Shown one piece after another: positions 1 to 5,905 of a DNA stretch of 8,155 nt. The position numbers were made by a program, and so were the translations under genes. This DNA is from an uncultured Clostridia bacterium (GTDB lineage: Bacteria > Bacillota > Clostridia > Oscillospirales > Butyricicoccaceae): positions 1 through 8,155 of the forward strand of contig CAJUJQ010000139.1 of NCBI GenBank assembly GCA_910586575.1, in the 5' to 3' direction. Below the pieces are notes generated by a model that did no database searches, was not told the DNA's origin, and saw only the letters and a program-made list of their open reading frames with translations. Every line of letters begins with the position of its first letter. Position 1 is the first letter of the stretch.

Positions 1-686
1 TCCAGCTTTTCTGTCGATTTTTGATACACCTTTTCTGTATCAATCCGAAGATCCATCAGGATTTCCATTCCCGATAAATCGTTCGGTTCGCCGGTGATGT
101 GAAAATCCTCCATATTCCGAAACCTGTGCGCCGCAGCCAGGCGGGTCGGGTAAACCGCGTTCCCATGCACCCAGCCGCTGACAAACAGGTCAACCGCTTC
201 TATGGCGGGCATTCCCTCTTGTTTTCCCTCGCGGAAGGACTGATTCGCTTCGGCATTGCGCGTCTGGCACGCCAATACCCATTCCGCCAGCTGCCGGTGC
301 TGTGCGTCATCCATGAAGTCAAGCGTCGAGCAGCTGACCAGATCCAACCTGGATTCCCCGCCCTCCGAAGAAACCGTCGCCTGCATCGGGAACCTCGACT
401 CCGCCAATAACGCGAAATCCTTCACATGCCGGAACGCAGAGCCTGCCAGGATTCGCGAATCCCAAAGACAGGTATAATCCAAAAGCTCTTCCAAATGCTC
501 CACGTTCCAGCTTTCAAACTGATAGGGCGCAATCGTATTCACCAGTGTTTGGTCAAGCTCGCCTTCAGTGCGTTCATTTATATTGCGAATCAAAATCCAC
601 GATATCAGCCCCGAAAAAGCCAGCCAAACGCCTAAAAAACCTGATAATGTGCGCAAAATCATATTGCGCTTGATGTTTCTCTTCAT
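1..686 (-). CDS. Membrane-anchored protein, N-terminal part (possibly a sensor histidine kinase); truncated by window edge
   Basis: An open frame starts with ATG at 684-686 and stays open to base 1, giving 228 residues without a stop. A strong GGAGG ribosome binding site (694-698) lies 7 bases upstream. The protein opens with a basic stretch (MKRNIKRN) and then one hydrophobic helix at about residues 9-33, as in a signal-anchor. About 195 mostly hydrophilic residues with scattered Trp and Cys follow, and no second membrane helix is reached. A short basic N-terminus, one helix and a long putative extracytoplasmic domain is the usual layout of a two-component sensor kinase. No HAMP, HisKA or ATPase motif lies inside the window, so that role is inference only. 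Other membrane-anchored signalling or surface proteins are equally compatible. It has its own promoter-like sequence and is separated from dnaJ by a terminator, so it is probably not part of the chaperone operon. Confidence 0.75.
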   Translation of the reverse strand, partial: MKRNIKRNMILRTLSGFLGVWLAFSGLISWILIRNINERTEGELDQTLVNTIAPYQFESWNVEHLEELLDYTCLWDSRILAGSAFRHVKDFALLAESRFPMQATVSSEGGESRLDLVSCSTLDFMDDAQHRQLAEWVLACQTRNAEANQSFREGKQEGMPAIEAVDLFVSGWVHGNAVYPTRLAAAHRFRNMEDFHITGEPNDLSGMEILMDLRIDTEKVYQKSTEKL

Positions 687-745
687 AATCCCGCCTCCGA
701 CCGGCATTTTCTCTGTTCCAGGGGGCCACTGCCCTTCTGCTATCC

Positions 746-775
746 AGTATAACACCGCAGTGTATCGTTTGTACA
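746..775 (-). promoter_or_regulatory. Predicted SigA-type promoter of the truncated membrane protein gene, with dyad in the spacer
   Basis: On the minus strand there is a -35-like TGTACA (770-775), an 18-base spacer and a good -10 TATACT (746-751). This would start transcription about 50 bases before the ATG at 686. The spacer holds a near-perfect palindrome (752-763, ACAC/GTGT arms around TGCG, one mismatched inner pair) that abuts the -10. A second inverted repeat (TGTA ... TACA, about 762-775) overlaps the -35. Such dyads in the spacer are typical of operators, but the regulator is unknown. Confidence 0.5.
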
Positions 776-876
776 TCCTTTTCGGCCTTATCCAATTTTT
801 CTATCGAATCCGGGGATATATCATATGCCCATAAGTGTGAACATGCAAAATAACCCGCCCTGCTTTCACCACACAG

Positions 877-911
877 AAAAACCGGTACGGATCTGTTCCG
901 CACCGGTTTTC
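877..911 (-). terminator. Rho-independent terminator of the hrcA-grpE-dnaK-dnaJ operon
   Basis: A 9-bp arm (878-886, AAAACCGGT) pairs perfectly with 902-910. The stem continues inward with CGGA/TCCG after one mismatch and closes on a short loop. On the minus strand it ends in a run of five T residues, 18 bases after the dnaJ stop. The A-run on the other side means it could also stop plus-strand transcription. Confidence 0.85.
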
Positions 912-928
912 CGGGAAATAAACGCTTA

Positions 929-2068
929 TTATTCGCCCTTGAAGGCATTTTTCATCTTCTCCCAAAAGCCTTGTCTCGCTGTATGGTTCGCGTTGCTGGA
1001 AGCTTCAAACTCCCGCAGCAAATCCTTCTGCTTCTGCGAAAGGTTTTTGGGGACTTCAATATTTACGCGGACAAACTGATCCCCCCTGCCGCGGCCGTTG
1101 ACATTCTGGATGCCCTTACCGCGCATACGGAATACTGTGCCGGTCTGTGTCCCTTCGGGCACCTGGTATTCGATCTTGCCGTCAATCGTCGGCACTTGCA
1201 AACTAGCGCCAAGCGCTGCCTGTGTAAAGGAAATCGGGATTTCGCAAATCACATCCGACCCCTCACGGGCAAACAGCGGATGCGGACGGATACCGATGGT
1301 GACAATCACATCGCCCGCAGGGCCGCCGTTGGTACCCGCGCCGCCCTGGCCGCGCAGCTGGATAGATTGTCCATCGTCAATTCCAGCAGGGATTTTCACC
1401 TTAAGTGTGCGGCTGTTGCGCACCTTGCCTTTGCCGCCGCATTTTTTACAGGGCGTCTTGATGATTTTACCAGTCCCGCGGCAGTTCGGGCAGGGACCCT
1501 GGGTCTGGAACATGCCAAGCGGTGTTCGCTGGGTCTGGGTCACCGTGCCGGTGCCGCGGCAGGACGAACAGGTCTCCGCCGAAGTGCCGGGCGCCGCGCC
1601 AGAGCCGCCGCATTCCTCACAGGTTTCCACGCGGCCAATCGTGATTTCCTTCTCGCAGCCGAACGCCGCTTCCTCAAAGGACAGCATCACCCGCTGTTGG
1701 AGCGTCTCGCCGCGCTGCGGCGCGTTCCGGCGCGAGCGGGTAGACCCTCCCCCAAAGAAGGAGCCGAAAATATCGCTCAGGTCGCCCATATCAAACCCAC
1801 CGAAGCCACCGAAGCCGCCCGCGCCGCCGCCGTAATTCGGGTCAACGCCAGCAAAACCGAACTGGTCATATTTTGCCTTTTTATCCTTGTCGGAAAGCAC
1901 CTCATATGCCTCGTTCAGTTCTTTGAACTTTTCCGCTGCTTCCGGGTTGTCTTTATTCAAATCCGGGTGGTATTTCTTCGCAAGCTTGCGATGCGCCTTT
2001 TTGATTTCGTCGTCGCTTGCGTTCTTGGATACCCCCAATACCTCATAATAATCTCTTTTATCAGCCAT
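929..2068 (-). CDS. dnaJ: Chaperone protein DnaJ (Hsp40)
   Basis: Full-length 379-residue DnaJ, the cytoplasmic J-protein that delivers unfolded clients to DnaK and stimulates its ATPase. Domains in order: J domain (about 5-70) with the essential HPD at 34-36; Gly/Phe-rich linker (about 71-110); cysteine-rich zinc domain with four CxxCxGxG repeats (Cys150/153, 167/170, 193/196, 207/210), all complete; then the two C-terminal beta-sandwich substrate-binding domains and dimerisation tail. The ATG at 2068 has a GAGGT ribosome binding site 8 bases upstream. It is the last gene of the operon, 78 bases after dnaK, with a hairpin in the gap and a terminator downstream. One oddity: residue 26 is His where helix II of the J domain normally has Tyr (Tyr25 in E. 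coli DnaJ). Confidence 0.98.
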   Translation of the reverse strand: MADKRDYYEVLGVSKNASDDEIKKAHRKLAKKYHPDLNKDNPEAAEKFKELNEAYEVLSDKDKKAKYDQFGFAGVDPNYGGGAGGFGGFGGFDMGDLSDIFGSFFGGGSTRSRRNAPQRGETLQQRVMLSFEEAAFGCEKEITIGRVETCEECGGSGAAPGTSAETCSSCRGTGTVTQTQRTPLGMFQTQGPCPNCRGTGKIIKTPCKKCGGKGKVRNSRTLKVKIPAGIDDGQSIQLRGQGGAGTNGGPAGDVIVTIGIRPHPLFAREGSDVICEIPISFTQAALGASLQVPTIDGKIEYQVPEGTQTGTVFRMRGKGIQNVNGRGRGDQFVRVNIEVPKNLSQKQKDLLREFEASSNANHTARQGFWEKMKNAFKGE

Positions 2069-2107
2069 GATCCATTACCTCGAAGCCTTATTCTGAACAA
2101 GGGCATA

Positions 2108-2127
2108 GGCGGGAAGTCATTCCCGCC
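2108..2127 (-). other. Intercistronic hairpin between dnaK and dnaJ
   Basis: A perfect 8-bp inverted repeat (GGCGGGAA 2108-2115, TTCCCGCC 2120-2127) with a 4-base loop lies between the dnaK stop and the dnaJ ribosome binding site. No T-run follows on the minus strand, so it is not a standard terminator. It could protect the 3' end of an hrcA-grpE-dnaK transcript, mark a processing site, or lower dnaJ expression relative to dnaK. The structure is visible; its function is inference. Confidence 0.6.
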
Positions 2128-2146
2128 CGTTCCCCTCGTATTCCAT

Positions 2147-3988
2147 TTACTGATCGTCATGGACCTCGGTGAAGTCAGCGTCCACAAAGTCGCCGCCCGC
2201 ACCGTTGGCGCTGCCGCCCTGCTGGCCACCCATATCGGGCGTGCCCTGCTGCGGGCCTTGCTGTGCGTAAATCTTCTGCGCAATTTCGCCAAATGCCTTG
2301 GACAGGCTTTCGGTCGCCATCTTAATCATTTCAGTATCCGTGCCCTTGAGCGCTTCCTTCACCTTTTCGATTTCGGATTCTACACGGCTCTTTTCGTCTG
2401 GGGAAACCTTGTCGCCCAGCTCGCCGAGCGCCTTCTCGGACTGGAACACCAGCTGTTCCGCGTTGTTGCGGGTTTCGGCGTTCTCCTTGTTCTTCTTGTC
2501 CTCGGCGGCGTACTGCTCAGCCTCACGCATTGCCTTCTCGATTTCCTCCTGAGACAGGTTGGTAGAAGCGGTAATCGTAATTTTCTGCTCGCGGCCGGTA
2601 CCCAAATCCTTCGCGGATACATTAACAATGCCGTTGGCGTCGATATCGAAGGTAACCTCAATCTGCGGTACGCCGCGCGGAGCGGGCGCAATGCCGTCCA
2701 GGTTGAAGCGGCCCAGCGTTTTGTTGCCCGCCGCCATTTCGCGCTCACCCTGGAGTACGTGAATCTCAACCTGCGGCTGGTTGTCCGCAGCGGTGGAGAA
2801 AATCTGGCTCTTCTTGGTCGGGATGGTGGTGTTGCGCTCAATCAAGCGGGTGCAAACGCCGCCCATTGTCTCAATGCCCAGGGACAGCGGAGTAACGTCC
2901 AGCAGCAGTACATCCTTGACCTCACCGCCGAGCACGCCGCCCTGGATGGCCGCGCCGATAGCGACGCATTCATCGGGGTTGATGCCCTTGAAACCTTCCT
3001 TGCCGGTAATCTTTTTCACCGCGTCCTGTACTGCCGGGATACGGGAGGAACCGCCAACCAGCAGCACCTTGGACAGGTCGCCCGGCTGAAGGTCCGCATC
3101 GCTCATTGCCTGACGGACCGGACCCATCGTTGCTTCGACCAGGTCGGCGGTCAGCTCGTTGAACTTCGCGCGGGTCAGTGTCAGCTCAAGGTGCTTCGGG
3201 CCGGTCGCGTCCGCCGTGATATACGGCTGGTTGATGGAAGTGGAGGTCATGCCGGAAAGCTCGATTTTCGCCTTCTCCGCAGCCTCCTTCAGGCGCTGCA
3301 TCGCCATTTTATCGTTCGACAGGTCAATACCGTCGCTGTTTTTGAATTCGCCGATCATCCACTTGACGATACGCTCGTCAAAGTCGTCGCCGCCGAGACG
3401 GTTGTTGCCCGCCGTTGCCAGCACTTCAAGCACGCCGTCGCCGATATCCAAAATGGATACATCGAACGTACCGCCGCCGAGGTCATAAACCATAACCTTC
3501 TGCTCGGTCTCCTTATCCACGCCGTAGGCCAGCGCAGCCGCGGTCGGCTCGTTGATGATACGCAGGACGTCCAAACCTGCAATGCGGCCCGCATCCTTGG
3601 TTGCCTGCCGCTGGGAGTCGGTAAAATACGCCGGGACAGTAATGACCGCCTGCGTCACGGTGGAGCCGATATAGGCTTCCGCATCCGCTTTCAGCTTCTG
3701 GAGGATCATTGCGGAAACCTCCTGCGGGGAATACTGCTTGCTGTCCACGGTCACGCGGTAATCGGAGCCCATCTGACGCTTGATAGAAGATATCGTGCGG
3801 TCAGCGTTGGTGACCGCCTGGCGCTTCGCGACCTGGCCGACCATACGTTCGCCGGACTTGGAAAATGCAACGACGGAAGGGGTTGTGCGCGCGCCCTCAG
3901 CGTTTGCAATAACGACAGCCTCGCCGCCTTCCATGACGGAAACACAGCTGTTTGTTGTACCTAAGTCAATACCAATAATCTTTCCCAT
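2147..3988 (-). CDS. dnaK: Molecular chaperone DnaK (Hsp70)
   Basis: Complete 613-residue Hsp70, an ATP-driven cytoplasmic chaperone that binds and releases exposed hydrophobic peptides. The nucleotide-binding domain (about 1-357) shows the phosphate-1 motif IDLGTTNS (7-14), the catalytic Lys70, the VYDLGGGTFDVSIL signature (167-180) and VLLVGGSSRIPAVQ (308-321). The interdomain linker VLLLDV is at 360-365, followed by the beta substrate-binding domain, the helical lid and a Gln/Gly-rich flexible tail (about 577-600) ending in an acidic DADFTEV-type terminus. The segment after Lys70 (about 75-88) is short: the roughly 20-residue insertion of proteobacterial DnaK is absent, as in Firmicutes. 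Ribosome binding site AAGGAG (3999-4004) is 10 bases from the ATG. The gene lies 42 bases after grpE and has a strong codon bias. Confidence 0.99.
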   Translation of the reverse strand: MGKIIGIDLGTTNSCVSVMEGGEAVVIANAEGARTTPSVVAFSKSGERMVGQVAKRQAVTNADRTISSIKRQMGSDYRVTVDSKQYSPQEVSAMILQKLKADAEAYIGSTVTQAVITVPAYFTDSQRQATKDAGRIAGLDVLRIINEPTAAALAYGVDKETEQKVMVYDLGGGTFDVSILDIGDGVLEVLATAGNNRLGGDDFDERIVKWMIGEFKNSDGIDLSNDKMAMQRLKEAAEKAKIELSGMTSTSINQPYITADATGPKHLELTLTRAKFNELTADLVEATMGPVRQAMSDADLQPGDLSKVLLVGGSSRIPAVQDAVKKITGKEGFKGINPDECVAIGAAIQGGVLGGEVKDVLLLDVTPLSLGIETMGGVCTRLIERNTTIPTKKSQIFSTAADNQPQVEIHVLQGEREMAAGNKTLGRFNLDGIAPAPRGVPQIEVTFDIDANGIVNVSAKDLGTGREQKITITASTNLSQEEIEKAMREAEQYAAEDKKNKENAETRNNAEQLVFQSEKALGELGDKVSPDEKSRVESEIEKVKEALKGTDTEMIKMATESLSKAFGEIAQKIYAQQGPQQGTPDMGGQQGGSANGAGGDFVDADFTEVHDDQ

Positions 3989-4030
3989 GATTCAAAATCT
4001 CCTTTTTATGAATATCATTTATTTACGAAA

Positions 4031-4597
4031 TCAGTTTGCGACTTTTACCATCGCATGGCGAATCACCTTGTCGCCGATCTGGAAGCCCTGCTGGAATACC
4101 TCAGCGATTTCGTTTTCGCCAAAGGCTTCGTCCTCGACGTGCATGACCGCGTTGTGGAAGTTCGGATCGAAGGCAGTGCCGGGCGCGCTTTCAATCAGCG
4201 TAACCCCCAGCCCTTTGAAGGCTTCCAAAAGCTGGCTGTAGGTCATTTCAACGCCCTTTTTATACTCCGCGTCCTCGGTTTCCGCCTTCACCGCGCGTTC
4301 CAGGTTATCCACCGTCGGGAGCAGCGCCTTGGCGGCGTATGCAACCGCGTCCGCGTGGATGCCCTCACGCTCACGCTGGCTGCGCTTGCGGAAATTATCA
4401 TACTCTGCCGCCATCCGCATAAAGCGGTCGTTCAGGTCGTCGAATTTTGCCTGTAATTCCGGCTCTGCCGCAGGCTCCGCAGGTTCTGCCGCTTCCTGCG
4501 CTTCATCTGCCTGTGCTTCCGCGGCCTGCTCTGCCGCTTCTGCCTGGGCCTCGTCTACGGGGTCTTCCATTTTCGGGGTCTTTTTTTTAGACATCAT
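4031..4597 (-). CDS. grpE: Nucleotide exchange factor GrpE
   Basis: Complete GrpE of 188 residues, the homodimeric cofactor that opens the DnaK nucleotide cleft to release ADP and in many bacteria acts as a thermosensor. The first ~46 residues are a low-complexity Ala/Glu/Gln-rich, presumably disordered acidic tail (longer Ala-Glu runs than usual). A long coiled-coil helix follows (about 47-105, containing RFMRMAAEYDNFRKR at 58-72), then the C-terminal beta domain with the family signature (about 143-186: FDPNFHNAV, QQGFQIGDKVIRHAMV). Two adjacent ATG codons (4597 and 4594) are possible starts. The first is preferred because its AGAGGT ribosome binding site (4605-4610) is 7 bases away, but the second would also work. 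The gene lies 37 bases after hrcA with no terminator between them. Confidence 0.97.
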   Translation of the reverse strand: MMSKKKTPKMEDPVDEAQAEAAEQAAEAQADEAQEAAEPAEPAAEPELQAKFDDLNDRFMRMAAEYDNFRKRSQREREGIHADAVAYAAKALLPTVDNLERAVKAETEDAEYKKGVEMTYSQLLEAFKGLGVTLIESAPGTAFDPNFHNAVMHVEDEAFGENEIAEVFQQGFQIGDKVIRHAMVKVAN

Positions 4598-4634
4598 TCA
4601 TATTACCTCTATCTGAAATTTATTTTTAACTCTG

Positions 4635-5690
4635 TTATTCCGGCGGTTTATCCATACCGGGTTCCTCCAAGAAGGTGCTGGCAATCAGCTTGTTCAGCCC
4701 TTCCGCAAAGTGGGACAGCCGCGCGGAAAGCGCCGCGTAATCCATCCGGGTCGGCCCAACAATGCCGATCATCCCCTGCCCCAGGCCGCCAATATCATAC
4801 TTCGCGTAAATCATGGAAGCATCAGAAAGCGGGTTTTCACCGTTCTCCGGGCCAATGAAAAACTGTACGCCGTTTTTGGGCGGGGCCATCGGCAGCAGTC
4901 GACCGCTGTCGGACATGTAGTCCAGCAAAGCGCTTGCCTTCGCCGTATCGGAATACTCCGGAAACCGGAGTAATTTACTTGCTCCCTCCAGGTATACCTT
5001 TTGATGGCCAAGCTCCTCTATCAGCTCGGCGACGTACTCGGCAACCGGACCCAGCAGCGCGCTCAGCCCGGCGGCGCGCCGGACAATATCAAACCGTTCC
5101 GCCGTGATTTCCTCTACCGGGATACCGGTCAGCGTTTGGTTCAGCACATAGCTGAGCAGCTCAGATTCGTCTTTGGTAACCGGCGCGGCGGTGCGGGTCA
5201 GCTTGTTTTTAACCTCGCCGGTCGCCGTAACAGCCACAATCACGAAGTTCAGCTCATCAATCGAAATCAGCTCAAAACGCCGGATGACCGTGCGGCTCCG
5301 CGACGGGGTGACCGCAACCGCAGTATAATCGGTCAGCGTGGAAATCAGGCGGCCCGCCTCCTGGATCAGCCGGTCAAGCTCCTTGACCTTCATCCGTGTC
5401 ATACGGGTCAGCGCGTCGTCGTCACGGGTGGTCGGAACCTTAATATTCCCCATCAGTTCATCGACATACAGCCGGTAGCCGAGCGGGGACGGAATCCGAC
5501 CCGCCGAGGTATGCGGCTTTTCCAAGTAGCCCATTTCCTCAAGCTCGCTCATCTCGTTGCGGATAGTGGCGGAGGAATAATTAACACCGGGCATGGCTGC
5601 GAGAGTCTTGGATCCAACCGGTTCTGCGGTCAGCACATATTCGCCGATGATTGCTTTCAGGATTTGTTTTTTGCGCTCGGAAAGCTCCAC
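4635..5690 (-). CDS. hrcA: Heat-inducible transcription repressor HrcA
   Basis: Complete 351-residue HrcA, the dimeric repressor of class I heat-shock genes in Firmicutes. It binds CIRCE and depends on GroEL to stay active, so titration of GroEL by unfolded protein derepresses the operon. The winged-helix DNA-binding domain is at about 1-80, with the hallmark SSATIRNEMSELEEMGYL (39-56) and HTSAGRIPSPLGYRLYVD (60-77). The GAF-like and inserted dimerisation domains follow. Conserved late motifs are FIGPENG (278-284) and GIVGPTRMDY (309-318). The start codon is GTG at 5688-5690, placed by an AAGGAGG ribosome binding site (5700-5706) 9 bases upstream and by the conserved N-terminus. As first gene behind CIRCE it represses its own operon. 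Confidence 0.98.
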   Translation of the reverse strand: MELSERKKQILKAIIGEYVLTAEPVGSKTLAAMPGVNYSSATIRNEMSELEEMGYLEKPHTSAGRIPSPLGYRLYVDELMGNIKVPTTRDDDALTRMTRMKVKELDRLIQEAGRLISTLTDYTAVAVTPSRSRTVIRRFELISIDELNFVIVAVTATGEVKNKLTRTAAPVTKDESELLSYVLNQTLTGIPVEEITAERFDIVRRAAGLSALLGPVAEYVAELIEELGHQKVYLEGASKLLRFPEYSDTAKASALLDYMSDSGRLLPMAPPKNGVQFFIGPENGENPLSDASMIYAKYDIGGLGQGMIGIVGPTRMDYAALSARLSHFAEGLNKLIASTFLEEPGMDKPPE

Positions 5691-5712
5691 AGGTTACCGC
5701 CTCCTTCCGGTG

Positions 5713-5739
5713 TTAGCACTCTATCTCCCCGAGTGCTAA
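5713..5739 (-). promoter_or_regulatory. CIRCE operator (HrcA binding site)
   Basis: An exact match to the CIRCE consensus: TTAGCACTC (5713-5721), 9 bases, then GAGTGCTAA (5731-5739). The dyad extends to perfect 12-bp arms (5710-5721 with 5731-5742). It lies just downstream of the -10, covering the predicted transcription start, and ends 6 bases before the hrcA ribosome binding site. HrcA bound here would block initiation, and the transcribed repeat can also fold in the mRNA leader. Confidence 0.98.
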
Positions 5740-5743
5740 CACT

Positions 5744-5772
5744 AATTTACCACCGTTGCCGCAAGAAGTCAA
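5744..5772 (-). promoter_or_regulatory. SigA-type promoter of the hrcA-dnaK operon
   Basis: On the minus strand, -35 TTGACT (5767-5772) and -10 TAAATT (5744-5749) are separated by exactly 17 bases. An A/T-rich stretch (about 5773-5803) lies upstream and may act as an UP element. The expected start site, about 7 bases past the -10, falls at the upstream arm of CIRCE, the arrangement expected for HrcA-controlled promoters. Confidence 0.85.
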
Positions 5773-5876
5773 GAAGAAATACATGAATATTTTGTGAATT
5801 TGGAAAAAGGACGGAAACCGCCGTGGACACGGCTGGCAGTCGTACCCTCTGACTGCTGACATTCCATAAAACAGTA

Positions 5877-5901
5877 AAAACGCGCCGCGAGGACGCGTTT
5901 T
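5877..5901 (-). terminator. Rho-independent terminator of the MerR-RDD gene
   Basis: Arms AAAACGCG (5877-5884) and CGCGTTTT (5894-5901) pair perfectly around a 9-base loop. On the minus strand the stem ends in five T residues. It begins 5 bases after the stop codon at 5906, so it insulates the heat-shock operon from read-through. Confidence 0.85.
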
Positions 5902-5905
5902 CTCC

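Noticed and set aside
574..948. A 124-codon minus-strand frame across the dnaJ terminator and the upstream part of the membrane protein gene
   Set aside because: It overlaps the terminator, the promoter and the start of the better-supported gene in another frame and has no family resemblance.
971..3964. A 997-codon open frame on the plus strand, antisense to dnaJ and dnaK
   Set aside because: It is codon-aligned with both genes (the 78-base gap keeps phase), so its stops could only arise opposite TTA, CTA and TCA codons, which these highly biased chaperone genes avoid. No ribosome binding site or recognisable domain is seen. This is the well-known antisense artefact of hsp70 genes.
5001..5786. 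A 261-codon plus-strand frame opposite hrcA
   Set aside because: It is antisense to a clear hrcA and runs through CIRCE and the promoter; it has no domain and no ribosome binding site.
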